Shown here in pieces: positions 40,348 through 49,080 of a stretch of 64,000 nt of DNA. The translations under genes and the position numbers were made by a program. Origin of the DNA: an uncultured bacterium (GTDB lineage: Bacteria; Bacteroidota; Ignavibacteria; Kapaibacteriales; UBA4661); contig CALCNX010000051.1 in assembly GCA_937899715.1 (NCBI GenBank), positions 103,681 through 167,680 on the forward strand, read 5' to 3'. The notes below the pieces were generated by a model, which ran no database searches, had not been told where the DNA came from, and was given only the letters and a program-made list of their open reading frames with translations. The stretch's first letter is position 1; every line of letters begins with the position of its first letter.

Positions 40348-41844
40348 ATGGCAAACCTTACCGCTCGAAAAAATCTAGCTGAACTTATCAAGAGCGCAAA
40401 CGCCTCGCATGAAGGCGGACTGAAGCGTTCCTTGGGTGCAGTAAACCTTATTTTGCTGGGTATCGGTGCAATTATCGGTGCTGGTATATTTGTGTTGACG
40501 GGTGAAGTGGCTTCGCAGTATGCGGGTCCGGCAATTACGATTTCGTTTGTTATTGCAGCATTTGCCTGTGCTTGCGCCGGGCTGTGCTATGCAGAACTTG
40601 CGTCCATGATACCGGTCGCGGGGAGTGTGTACACATACTCATATGCAACGGTAGGCGAATTCTTCGCTTGGATTATCGGCTGGGACTTGATTATCGAATA
40701 TCTTTTTGCCGCTTCCACTGTATCTGTGGGCTGGTCGGGATATATCGTGAGTTTCCTCAAACCGTTGGGGATTGTCATTCCGCCTGCTCTGACGAGTGCT
40801 CCTTTTGCCTACGACGATGCGCTTGGTTTCCACACAACCGGTGCCATAGTAAATTTCCCCGCAATGGCTATTGTTGCTATTGTAACAACGATTCTTGTTA
40901 TCGGCGTTCAAGAATCTGCCCGCTTTAACAACATCATTGTTGCTATCAAAACAACGGCGATTCTTATGTTTCTCGTTGCTGGTGTATCGTATGTGAATAC
41001 GGCAAACTGGGTACCGTTCATTCCCGAAAATAAAGGTACGCTGGACAATGGTTTGTGGGCATTTTTGACCTCAAGCGATTTTGGTCATTTTGGCTATACA
41101 GGTATTTTTCGTGGAGCGGCGGTAATTTTCTTCGCCTACATCGGTTTTGATGCCGTCTCAACGGCTGCTCAAGAAGCGAAAAATCCCCAGCGCGACTTGC
41201 CAATCGGTATTTTAGGCTCACTGGTCATTTGTACACTTCTCTACATTGCCGTCGGGCTTGTATTGACGGGCATTGTACCGTTTCCTCGATTGGCTGTTCC
41301 TGACCCAATTGCTGTTGGTATTGATGCAACGGGCTTGACATGGCTCTCACCGATTATCAAACTTGGTGCTATTGCTGGCTTGAGTTCGGTTGTGCTGGTG
41401 ATGCTCTTGGGACAACCACGTATTTTCTTCTCAATGGCAAATGATGGTTTGCTGCCCCCGGCATTCTCAAAAGTGCATCCGAAATTCAAAACACCATATA
41501 TTTCGACCATCATCACCGGTGGTGTTGCAATGGCACTTGCAGCCGTCTTCCCGATTGGTATTCTGTCGAAACTGGTTTCGCTTGGTACACTTCTCGCTTT
41601 TGCAATGGTTTGCTTGGCGGTAATTATTCTCCGCCGCACCCACTCCACAATGGATCGCCCCTTCAAGACACCATTCTCACCGTACATCCCTATTGCAGGC
41701 ATTGTTGCTTGCCTTGGCTGTATGGCGTTTGTGAATGGCTTTGCATGGATGCTTCTCATTGGGTGGATGGCTATTGGTATTGTAGTGTATTTACTCTATG
41801 GAGCAAGACATAGCAAAATCCAGAATGAACTGGGCAAGAAGTAA
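40348..41844 (+). CDS. APC family amino-acid permease (cationic amino-acid transporter type)
   Basis: A 498-residue inner-membrane permease with about 12 helices. GGLKRSLGAVNLILLGIGAIIGAGIFVLTG is the signature first helix (substrate-binding GAIIGAGIF) of the APC superfamily, and the segments FAYIGFDAVSTAAQEAKNPQRDLPIGILGSL and LLGQPRIFFSMANDGLLPPAFSKVHPKFKTPYIS are typical of CAT-type members. It imports amino acids, probably with protons; the exact substrate is not readable. A strong terminator follows. SD GAGGAG precedes the start. Confidence 0.93.
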   Translation: MANLTARKNLAELIKSANASHEGGLKRSLGAVNLILLGIGAIIGAGIFVLTGEVASQYAGPAITISFVIAAFACACAGLCYAELASMIPVAGSVYTYSYATVGEFFAWIIGWDLIIEYLFAASTVSVGWSGYIVSFLKPLGIVIPPALTSAPFAYDDALGFHTTGAIVNFPAMAIVAIVTTILVIGVQESARFNNIIVAIKTTAILMFLVAGVSYVNTANWVPFIPENKGTLDNGLWAFLTSSDFGHFGYTGIFRGAAVIFFAYIGFDAVSTAAQEAKNPQRDLPIGILGSLVICTLLYIAVGLVLTGIVPFPRLAVPDPIAVGIDATGLTWLSPIIKLGAIAGLSSVVLVMLLGQPRIFFSMANDGLLPPAFSKVHPKFKTPYISTIITGGVAMALAAVFPIGILSKLVSLGTLLAFAMVCLAVIILRRTHSTMDRPFKTPFSPYIPIAGIVACLGCMAFVNGFAWMLLIGWMAIGIVVYLLYGARHSKIQNELGKK

Positions 41845-41896
41845 CATAATTTTGCTCTCTGTTTCTGTATTATTTCTGAATTGCACAATCAATTCT

Positions 41897-41942
41897 TCTG
41901 CCGGAAGCCAGCGATAAAGCGTCTTCCGGCAGATTTTTTTTA
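41897..41942 (+). terminator. Rho-independent terminator of the permease gene
   Basis: An 11-base stem TCTGCCGGAAG/CTTCCGGCAGA is followed by nine T residues (41934-41942). It lies 53 bp after the permease stop and directly before the PHP gene. Confidence 0.93.
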
Positions 41943-41950
41943 CCGACACT

Positions 41951-42862
41951 ATGCCCCAACGCGGAACCATACACGCCGACCTCCACACGCACACAACCGC
42001 TTCGGATGGTTCTTTATCTCCGACGCTCCTTGTGCAGCGTGCTTTTGAACGCGGCGTAAAGGCGATTGCCATTACCGACCACGATACCGTAGCGGGTGTA
42101 GAGGAAGCCCGTGCTGCCGCGAAAGACCGCAAAATGTGGTTCACAAGCGGGATTGAAATAAGCGCAACACTGGAAGGGCGCGAAATTCACATTCTTGGCT
42201 ATGGTATAGATACAAGCAACCATGCTCTTTTGGACTATGCTCACCGCGCCCGCGCTTATCGTACTGAACGCGCAGAGCGTATTATTACACGTCTGCGTGA
42301 GCTTGGTGTAAAAAAACTGACTATACGCGATGTACGCGAAATCTCCGGCGAAGGCGTTGTCGGGCGGCAGCATATTGCACTGGCAATGCAGAAAAAAGGG
42401 ATTGTCCGCACCACCCGCGAAGCATTCGACAAATATCTAGCAGATGATGCCATTGCCTTCACCGCAAAATGGGAATTTCCCATTCAGGATGCAATCGCTC
42501 TTATTCACGATGCTGGCGGAGTGGCGGTGCTGGCGCATCCGGCAAGAGTCATTTCGGGTGAGCAATTTGAGGCAATGTTGTCGGTGGGGCTGGACGGTGT
42601 GGAGCTGCACCATCCCTCACACGACACCGACGTTTGCAAGCTCTATTCGCTGCTTACCGCACAGCACGGCTTATTGGCGACCGGTGGCTCCGATTTTCAT
42701 GGCGGCAATAAGCGCGATGGCAGTAATATCGGGCGCTATGGCTTGATGAAGGACGATTTTACCATCTTTGCTAAAGAATTAACCAAGCGGAGCAGCACGC
42801 ATAACCGCCCGCCGAAACCCGCACTGAGCACATTGGCGCGAATGCTTGGATTCAAGGGATAA
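41951..42862 (+). CDS. PHP domain phosphoesterase (RNase AM/YciV-like)
   Basis: A 303-residue PHP protein. The metal-binding motifs DLHTHTTASDGSLSP, AITDHDTVAG, TSGIEISATLEGREIHILGYGID, and VAVLAHPARVISG and TGGSDFHGGN at the end are those of the TrpH/YciV branch. Relatives in this branch remove 5' nucleotides from RNA or hydrolyse 3',5'-bisphosphonucleotides. The start (ATG at 41951) lies 9 bp after the terminator's T-run, so a promoter must overlap the terminator or lie before it. Confidence 0.9.
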   Translation: MPQRGTIHADLHTHTTASDGSLSPTLLVQRAFERGVKAIAITDHDTVAGVEEARAAAKDRKMWFTSGIEISATLEGREIHILGYGIDTSNHALLDYAHRARAYRTERAERIITRLRELGVKKLTIRDVREISGEGVVGRQHIALAMQKKGIVRTTREAFDKYLADDAIAFTAKWEFPIQDAIALIHDAGGVAVLAHPARVISGEQFEAMLSVGLDGVELHHPSHDTDVCKLYSLLTAQHGLLATGGSDFHGGNKRDGSNIGRYGLMKDDFTIFAKELTKRSSTHNRPPKPALSTLARMLGFKG

Positions 42863-42975
42863 TTTTTTTGCAGTGCTGAATTTTGAGTACTCAGGGTTGA
42901 ATTAGGAAGCCTGTAACCATCATTACAAGACACGTTAGGGCGCAGCACATTTTCATACTTCACGCAAAATTCGAC

Positions 42976-43003
42976 ATTCAAAATTCACCATTCAAAACTC
43001 AAC
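42976..43003. repeat. Tandem 14-bp repeat ATTCAAAATTCACC / ATTCAAAACTCAAC
   Basis: Two adjacent copies lie in the 157-bp gap before the methyltransferase gene. Similar sequence in opposite orientation (GAATTTTGAG, GTTGAATT) lies about 90 bp earlier at 42878-42902, so the gap has an AT-rich inverted arrangement. Probably non-coding filler repeats. Confidence 0.5.
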
Positions 43004-43019
43004 AATCTTTACCTTTACC

Positions 43020-44240
43020 ATGTTGAACCGTTTTTCTACCAAAACTCGCATTCTCATCACCTGTCCGAAGCGCATCACGTCGTATCTTCGCGCTGAAACC
43101 GAAGCGCTCGGCTTCACCGTACTGGAAGAAGCTCCGGCAGGCATTACCACCGAAGGCACATTTGCCGACACAATGCGGTTGAACCTTCACATTCGCACGG
43201 GGCATCGGGTTCTTTTTCAAATTCAAAAATTCTATCTTCGCTCGCCGGACGACCTCTACAAAAGCCTGATGACCGTTGATTGGGAAAACATTATCCCCGA
43301 CGACGGCTATCTGAGCGTGATTTCGTCGGTGGACACCGAAAGCATCAATAACAGCCTTTTTGCGAACGTGAAGTGCAAAGATGCAATTGTTGACCGCATT
43401 CGTAAAAAGCGCGGCAAACGCCCCGACTCCGGCTCCGACACGAATCGTGCTGTTGTATTTCTCTACTGGAAAGACCATGAGTGCTACATTTATCTCGACA
43501 CATCGGGTGAACCGCTCTCGCAGCGCGGCTACCGCACGATGCCGTGGAAAGCACCCATGCGCGAAAGCCTTGCAGCCGCCGCAGTCATGGCGACACGCTG
43601 GGATAAATCGTCTGCCTTTGTGAACCCGATGTGCGGAAGCGGGACGTTGGCGATTGAAGCCGCGCACGTTGCTCTGGGACAAGCGCCGGGACTTCTGCGT
43701 GAAAACTTTGGTTTTATGCACGTTCTGGGCTATGACCACCAAGCACGCAAGACATGGAAAACCATGCTGGAGAAGGCTCGCGCCGCCACTCGCACCGAAC
43801 TTTTGTTTCCCATCATTGCCAGCGACATCAGCGAAGAAGCCGTACAGGCGGCACAGCATAATGCACGGGCGGCAGGTGTTGAGCAATTTATTACCTTTGA
43901 GATTTGTGATTTTGCCGAAACGACACTGCCGGAGCCGCTTGCAGAGACCAAGCCAGTGGTCGTGCTCAATCCCGAATACGGCTTGCGTTTGGGCGACGAA
44001 ACCGAACTTGAAGCCACCTACAAAGCTATTGGTAATTTTTTCAAGCAGCGCTGTTCGGGCTTCACGGGCTACATTTTCACAGGAAATATGGAATTGGCAA
44101 AAAAAATCGGCTTAAAAGCAAAGCGACGCATAGAGTTTTTCAATGCTGATGTGGATTGCCGTTTGCTGGAATATGAACTTTACGCAGGTTCGCGGCGTGT
44201 ACGCGATGATGTAGCCGTTCCACAAGAAAGGCTCTCCTAA
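43020..44240 (+). CDS. THUMP-domain class I RNA methyltransferase (RlmL/TrmG10-like)
   Basis: A 406-residue protein. The N-terminal half (ILITCPKRITSYLRAETEALGFTVLEE...DLYKSLMTVDWENIIPDDGYLSV) is a ferredoxin-like plus THUMP RNA-binding region, and the C-terminal half is an S-adenosylmethionine methyltransferase with SAFVNPMCGSGTLAIEAAHVAL, DISEEAVQAAQHNARAAGV, and the catalytic-position motif VVLNPEYGLRLGDE, where most relatives have NPPYG. It probably makes an N2-methylguanosine in rRNA. Two conserved closing segments (YIFTGNMELAKKIGLKAKRRIEFFNADVDCRLLEYEL) support the RlmL/YcbY branch. Alone on its strand unit, promoter at or in the 42863-43019 gap. Confidence 0.88.
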   Translation: MLNRFSTKTRILITCPKRITSYLRAETEALGFTVLEEAPAGITTEGTFADTMRLNLHIRTGHRVLFQIQKFYLRSPDDLYKSLMTVDWENIIPDDGYLSVISSVDTESINNSLFANVKCKDAIVDRIRKKRGKRPDSGSDTNRAVVFLYWKDHECYIYLDTSGEPLSQRGYRTMPWKAPMRESLAAAAVMATRWDKSSAFVNPMCGSGTLAIEAAHVALGQAPGLLRENFGFMHVLGYDHQARKTWKTMLEKARAATRTELLFPIIASDISEEAVQAAQHNARAAGVEQFITFEICDFAETTLPEPLAETKPVVVLNPEYGLRLGDETELEATYKAIGNFFKQRCSGFTGYIFTGNMELAKKIGLKAKRRIEFFNADVDCRLLEYELYAGSRRVRDDVAVPQERLS

Positions 44241-44272
44241 TCAAAAGGCTTTCCTAATCGTCGGAAGATTCG

Positions 44273-44280
44273 TATTTTCG
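44273..44280 (+). promoter_or_regulatory. TATTTTCG promoter-like box
   Basis: The octamer lies 40 nt before the yicC start, as in other genes of this window. It resembles the Bacteroidota TAnnTTTG element; no clear -35 box. Confidence 0.3.
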
Positions 44281-44320
44281 CCCTCGTACAATTACTCTTT
44301 CACATCCTAATCGGCACAGA

Positions 44321-45202
44321 ATGATTACCAGCATGACCGGCTTCGGCACAGGCGAAGCAACCAGTAACGGCGTAAGCGTGAGCGTAGAAGCGCGCAGTTT
44401 GAACAGCCGTTTTTTGGAGATTTTCTCGAATCTTCCCAAGAAATTTTACTTCAAAGATTTTGAAATGCGCGAGATTGTCAAAGGCAAACTCTCACGCGGC
44501 AAGGTCAATATCGTCATTTCGATTGAATACGGTCCGGGCGCAGAATCTACACCTGTCAAAGCAAATCTTGACCTCGCCGAGGCATATTACAATGAACTCC
44601 AAGAAGTCCGCAAACGGCTTAAAATCAAAGATGCCGTGCGCCTTGAGGACATTGCCCGCTTCACCGATATTTTCAAAAGCAACGACTCCGACGACAGCGC
44701 CGAAAAAGAATGGCAACTCATCGCCAAAGCCCTCACAATGGCGCTGGACAAGCTGAACATCATGCGTCAGCAAGAAGGACGCGAACTCAGCCGCGACCTG
44801 CACAACGTGATGAAAAATATTGAAAAGAACGTGGATAAAATTGAGAAATTGGCTCAAGAGCGCATTCCGCAAGAGCGCCAGCGTCTGCGCGAGAAAGTAG
44901 CGAAAATCTTTGAGAGCGACGAAATTGATATGCAGCGCCTCGAAATGGAAATTGTCATCCTCGCCGATAAATACGACATATCCGAAGAATGTGTTCGTAT
45001 GCGCAGCCATATCAAGTTTTTCTACGAAGCGCTGAAAGACAAAGACCAAGCGGGTCGCAAAATCAACTTCCTCTTGCAAGAAATGAACCGCGAAATCAAC
45101 ACAATGGGTTCAAAAGCAAACGACGCAACGATTGCGCAAGTAGTCGTCGGCGCAAAGGAAGATTTGGAGCGCCTCCGCGAGCAGATTCAGAATGTAGAGT
45201 AA
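44321..45202 (+). CDS. YicC family endoribonuclease
   Basis: A 293-residue YicC. MITSMTGFGTGEATSNGVSVSVEARSLNSRFLEIFSNLPKKF is the strongly conserved N-terminus and GRKINFLLQEMNREINTMGSKANDATIAQVVVGAKEDLERLREQIQNVE the conserved C-terminus of the family. The E. coli member degrades small RNAs as a hexameric endoribonuclease. In many genomes yicC is next to gmk and rpoZ, which are not here. A TATTTTCG box lies 40 bp upstream. Confidence 0.95.
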   Translation: MITSMTGFGTGEATSNGVSVSVEARSLNSRFLEIFSNLPKKFYFKDFEMREIVKGKLSRGKVNIVISIEYGPGAESTPVKANLDLAEAYYNELQEVRKRLKIKDAVRLEDIARFTDIFKSNDSDDSAEKEWQLIAKALTMALDKLNIMRQQEGRELSRDLHNVMKNIEKNVDKIEKLAQERIPQERQRLREKVAKIFESDEIDMQRLEMEIVILADKYDISEECVRMRSHIKFFYEALKDKDQAGRKINFLLQEMNREINTMGSKANDATIAQVVVGAKEDLERLREQIQNVE

Positions 45203-45358
45203 CTTATTGTGCGCGGGAAGGGGGATGCGAACTCAACATCTTGACAATCCGCGTTTCCCTTTTTTTGCTTCTATATTCCCAAGAAATCCGTGTGCCATAT
45301 TGCAAGGTATCAATACAAAGCGTCCTCAATGCTTAATTTCAGATACTCTTCAAACACA

Positions 45359-46276
45359 ATGACTATGCAAACAGTAAAGATTATTCTCATGACGGGTCTT
45401 GTTATATCTTTATTTGGTTGTAGCCAAAACAGAGAACAGGGCGGGGGCGGCGCAATGGCTGATAGTGCAGCAAAGTCTTTTATTTCCTCATCTGCGGCAG
45501 TAGAAAACAATAAAGATTCAGTACACAGATTTATCAGAACTGCCAATCTCAAATTCAAAGCTAAAAGCGTCATTAAAGCGACCTACCACATTGAGGACAT
45601 AACAAATCAGCAAGGTGGTTTTGTGACATTAACCAAGCTGACAAGCAACATTGATAACTTTACGACAATTCCCGTTAGTGCTGATTCCTCGGTTGAAACA
45701 ACATATTACACCGTATCAAACTCTATGACGTTAAGAGTTCCAAATACGAAACTTGATACGACCTTAAAACTCATAGCTCAGGATATAGATTATTTAGATT
45801 TCAGAATTATTAAAGCTGAAGACGTTTCATTACAAATTCTTTCAAACAGCCTAACACAACAACGTGCCGCAAAAAATGAAGAACGCTTGACAAACGCTCT
45901 TGATAAAAAAGGGAAAGTAGTGGGCGCAAATACCACTGCTAGAGAAGTTTTATCCAGTAAGCAAGAGCAAGGCGACAACGCAAAAATTTCAAATCTTTCT
46001 CTCCTCGACCAAATACAATTCAGCACGGTAAATTTGATTATTTACCAACAACAGACTATCAAAAGAGAGATTGTTTCTAACCACAAGAATATAGATGCTT
46101 ACGAGCCAAGTTTTTGGGGTAAAATTCTTGAAGCATTAAAATTCGGCTGGAATATTTTAGAAGCATTTATAGTTTTCTTGGTAAGACTTTGGGGATTCTT
46201 CTTGTTTGGGTTAGGAGTATTTTTTCTGTACAAAAAGTTTGGTTACAAATTCAGAAAATGGAACGAGAGACAGTGA
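45359..46276 (+). CDS. DUF4349 domain lipoprotein
   Basis: A 305-residue lipoprotein. The signal VKIILMTGLVISLFGC has a lipobox (LFGC). The extracytoplasmic part contains HRFIRTANLKFKAKSVIKATYHIEDITNQQGGFVTLTKL, TLRVPNTKLDTTLKLIAQDIDYLDFRIIKAEDVSLQ and a heptad-like QRAAKNEERLTNAL helix, typical of DUF4349. It ends with a transmembrane helix (AFIVFLVRLWGFFLFGLGVFFLYKKFG). Function unknown. The gene is visibly more AT-rich than its neighbours. The frame is open to 45290, but the first Met with a signal peptide is at 45359. Confidence 0.8.
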   Translation: MTMQTVKIILMTGLVISLFGCSQNREQGGGGAMADSAAKSFISSSAAVENNKDSVHRFIRTANLKFKAKSVIKATYHIEDITNQQGGFVTLTKLTSNIDNFTTIPVSADSSVETTYYTVSNSMTLRVPNTKLDTTLKLIAQDIDYLDFRIIKAEDVSLQILSNSLTQQRAAKNEERLTNALDKKGKVVGANTTAREVLSSKQEQGDNAKISNLSLLDQIQFSTVNLIIYQQQTIKREIVSNHKNIDAYEPSFWGKILEALKFGWNILEAFIVFLVRLWGFFLFGLGVFFLYKKFGYKFRKWNERQ

Positions 46277-46358
46277 CTATAATTTTTGCTTTTGAATCTC
46301 CGTTCAGTCTTTCATAAAAGAGTGGAACTGCACCCATTAGCCATCATTTCCCAGTGTC

Positions 46359-47588
46359 ATGCGCATTCTCGCCGTTCTCTCCCGCATACCCTATCCGCCC
46401 ACCGACGGTGGAGCGATTCTCACCTACAACACGCTCAAATACTTGCACCGCGCCGGACACGAACTGCACGTGCTGGCGTTGAACACGAAAAAACATCACC
46501 AGCCGCCAGAGGTCATGCGTGATGTTTGCACGAGTATTCAAACAGTGGATATTGACACCGACCTCACGGCTCAGGGGGCGCTTTGGAGTGCTCTTCGCGG
46601 CGAATCATACATTGCCAATCGCTTTTACTCCAAGCCGTTTGAAGAGTTACTTCTGCGCACCATCCGCACAACGCCCGTGGATGTGGTGCATCTTGACCAT
46701 ACCTTGGTTGCTTGGTACGCCCGCTCACTTCCGCAGCATTTGGCAACGTATCCGCCCATCGTGCTCAGAACGCACAACGTCGAATATATGATTCAGGAAC
46801 GCCTTGCAAAGCACGAAATGATGCCGCTTCGCCGTTGGTATCGGCGCTATGCTGCCGGACGAATGAAAGCGTTTGAAAAGCGCCATTTTGCTGAGTGCGA
46901 CGGCGTTATCGCCATCACGCCGGAGGATGCGGCACAGATACGCACTATGGGCTACGGTGGCGCAATGGAGGTGATTCCGGCAGGCGCAGACGTGCATGAT
47001 TTTGCGCCGAACCCAGACATTCAGCCGCGACCAAACACAATGTGCTACATTGGTGGAATGGATTGGATGCCGAATATTGAAGCCATGAACTGGTTTGTGC
47101 ATGAGGTGATGCCGCTTGTGCGCGAGAAACTTCCCGCAGTTGAATTTCATCTTGCCGGAAAACGAATGTCGCCGGAGATTCTGGAATATAGACAACGGCA
47201 AAACATTTTTACGCACCCCGACGTGCCGTCGGCATCAGCCTTTATGCAGTCACACGAAATACTCGTTGTACCGCTTCTGAGCGGTGGCGGGATGCGACTC
47301 AAAATCGTAGAAGCAATGGCGCTGGGAATGCCGATTATCTCCACCCGCATCGGTGCGGAGGGCATTGCGGTGCGGGATGGCGAGAGTATCCTTTTTGCCG
47401 AAACGCCGTCGGAATTTGTTGAAAAGATTCAATTACTTCTCAGCAATCCCGAATTAAAGCAGCGTCTTGGCAAAGAAGCACGGCACATCGCGCTGGAGCG
47501 CTATACATGGGAAAGCATCGCCGAGCAGCAAGCTCGGTTTTACGAATTGCTCCTTTCTTCATCACATTCATCTTTGCAGCATTCGTAA
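46359..47588 (+). CDS. Glycosyltransferase family 4
   Basis: A 409-residue GT-B enzyme. The N-terminal domain begins MRILAVLSRIPYPPTDGGAILTYNTLKYLHRAGHELHVLAL. The C-terminal donor-binding domain holds MCYIGGMDWMPNIEAMNWFVHEVMP and the glycosyltransferase motif VPLLSGGGMRLKIVEAMALGMPIISTRIGAEGI, with the E-x7-E catalytic/nucleotide glutamates. Probably builds LPS, capsule or glycoprotein glycans with a nucleotide sugar such as the product of gmd at 37652. It precedes the NADH dehydrogenase gene by 77 bp, with no functional tie. Confidence 0.92.
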   Translation: MRILAVLSRIPYPPTDGGAILTYNTLKYLHRAGHELHVLALNTKKHHQPPEVMRDVCTSIQTVDIDTDLTAQGALWSALRGESYIANRFYSKPFEELLLRTIRTTPVDVVHLDHTLVAWYARSLPQHLATYPPIVLRTHNVEYMIQERLAKHEMMPLRRWYRRYAAGRMKAFEKRHFAECDGVIAITPEDAAQIRTMGYGGAMEVIPAGADVHDFAPNPDIQPRPNTMCYIGGMDWMPNIEAMNWFVHEVMPLVREKLPAVEFHLAGKRMSPEILEYRQRQNIFTHPDVPSASAFMQSHEILVVPLLSGGGMRLKIVEAMALGMPIISTRIGAEGIAVRDGESILFAETPSEFVEKIQLLLSNPELKQRLGKEARHIALERYTWESIAEQQARFYELLLSSSHSSLQHS

Positions 47589-47665
47589 AAAAATTGTCAC
47601 AAATTCACGGTCTCGACCGTCTTAGTTTCAAAATCACGATTCTTATCTTTTGCTTCAGGTGTACC

Positions 47666-48970
47666 ATGAACATTCCCAAAACAGACAAACCCCGCGTCGT
47701 CATTGTCGGTGGCGGCTTTGGCGGTATTCAGCTTGCGCGATTGCTTGCCAAAGCGCCCGTGCAGGTTGTGTTGTTCGACCGTAACAACTACCACACCTTT
47801 CAGCCCTTGCTCTATCAGGTTTCCACCGCAGGCTTAGAACCAGATTCTATCGCCTTCCCGCTTCGCAAAGTCTTCAAAAAGCAGCGCAATATGTTTTTCC
47901 GTTGGGGCGAGGTACAACGCATTATTCCCGAAGCGAACACGATAGAAACAAGCATTGGTGAGCTTCAGTACGATTATCTCGTCTTTGCCAGTGGCAGCAC
48001 AACGAACTTTTTCGGCATGAAAACCGTTGCCGATAATGCAATGCCCATGAAAAGTGTTTCGGAAGCGCTCAATCTCCGCAGCACTATTTTGCAAGCGTTC
48101 GAGGAAGCAACACTGACCGACGACACGAAAGAGCGCCAAGAACTGATGACCTTTGTGGTTGTGGGCGGTGGTCCGACGGGTGTAGAAACGGCAGGTGCTC
48201 TGGCGGAATTGAAAAAACACGTCTTGCAGCACGATTTTCCCGAATTGGACTTGCGCCTGATGCGGATTTACTTGCTCGAAGCATCACCACGCCTCTTGAA
48301 CGGAATGTCCGATGTGGCGGGTGAAAAAGCAGTGCAATTTTTACAGCAACTCGGCGTGAATGTGCTCTTAGGTGCAGCCGTGAAGGATTACGATGGCTCG
48401 GCAATTAAACTTCAAGACGGCTCGGCGATTACCTCCAAGACGCTTATTTGGGCGGCGGGCGTGGTTGGCGAAATGCCACAGGGTCTGGACAAGAACGTGA
48501 TTCAGCGCGGGAATCGCATCAAAGTGGATGCTTACAATCGTGTGGAAGGACACACCAACATTTTCGCTATCGGCGATGTAGCCACTATGCCCGGCACCGA
48601 TGAACGCTTCCCGAACGGACACCCGATGGTTGCGCCTGTGGCAATGCAGCAAGGGCAACTCTTGGCGCGTAATTTTCCGAAATTGCTTGCAGGGCAGGAA
48701 TTGGAAGCATTCCGCTATTTCGACAAAGGTTCGATGGCAACCGTCGGGCGCAATAAGGCGGTCGTGGACATCCACAAAGTACGCTTTCAAGGCTGGCTTG
48801 CGTGGGTGGCGTGGCTGGGACTACATTTACTTATGCTCGTTGGCTTCCGTAATAAACTTATTGTGCTGACGAACTGGATTTGGAATTACCTCAGCTACGA
48901 CAGAGGAACACGGCTGATTGTGCGCCCTTTCAAGAAAAAAAAGCAGGCAGCAGCATTGGAAGAATCATAA
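47666..48970 (+). CDS. Type II NADH dehydrogenase (NDH-2)
   Basis: A 434-residue flavoprotein. The first dinucleotide fold is VVIVGGGFGGIQLARLLAKAPVQVVLFDRNNYHTFQPLLYQVSTAGLEPDSIAFPLR, with the quinone-site-linked YHTFQPLLYQVS; the NADH fold is TFVVVGGGPTGVETAGALAELKKH; and VFAIGDVATMPG binds FAD. The C-terminal amphipathic segment (GWLAWVAWLGLHLLMLVGFRNKLIVLTNWIWNYL) anchors it to the inner membrane. It oxidises NADH and reduces quinone without pumping protons. ATG at 47666 starts just before the first fold; the frame is open earlier and overlaps the glycosyltransferase gene. A terminator follows. Confidence 0.94.
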   Translation: MNIPKTDKPRVVIVGGGFGGIQLARLLAKAPVQVVLFDRNNYHTFQPLLYQVSTAGLEPDSIAFPLRKVFKKQRNMFFRWGEVQRIIPEANTIETSIGELQYDYLVFASGSTTNFFGMKTVADNAMPMKSVSEALNLRSTILQAFEEATLTDDTKERQELMTFVVVGGGPTGVETAGALAELKKHVLQHDFPELDLRLMRIYLLEASPRLLNGMSDVAGEKAVQFLQQLGVNVLLGAAVKDYDGSAIKLQDGSAITSKTLIWAAGVVGEMPQGLDKNVIQRGNRIKVDAYNRVEGHTNIFAIGDVATMPGTDERFPNGHPMVAPVAMQQGQLLARNFPKLLAGQELEAFRYFDKGSMATVGRNKAVVDIHKVRFQGWLAWVAWLGLHLLMLVGFRNKLIVLTNWIWNYLSYDRGTRLIVRPFKKKKQAAALEES

Positions 48971-48996
48971 ATCGTTAGAAATTCGTATGTTTGTGG

Positions 48997-49028
48997 GCGA
49001 GGACAGCTGTTGTTCTCGCTTTTTTTTT
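48997..49028 (+). terminator. Rho-independent terminator after the NADH dehydrogenase gene
   Basis: A stem GCGAG...CTCGC, extended inward by ACA/TGT, is followed by nine T residues. It closes the unit that ends with the NADH dehydrogenase, 52 bp before the next start. Confidence 0.8.
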
Positions 49029-49080
49029 CGGTTGACTCTGCTCTGCAAGAGACCATCACAACGGCTTCACGCTATTGACT

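Noticed and set aside
48986..48993. TATGTTTG as promoter for the secreted propeller protein
   Set aside because: It is an exact TAnnTTTG match, but it lies upstream of a strong terminator (48997-49028), so a transcript from it would stop before the gene.
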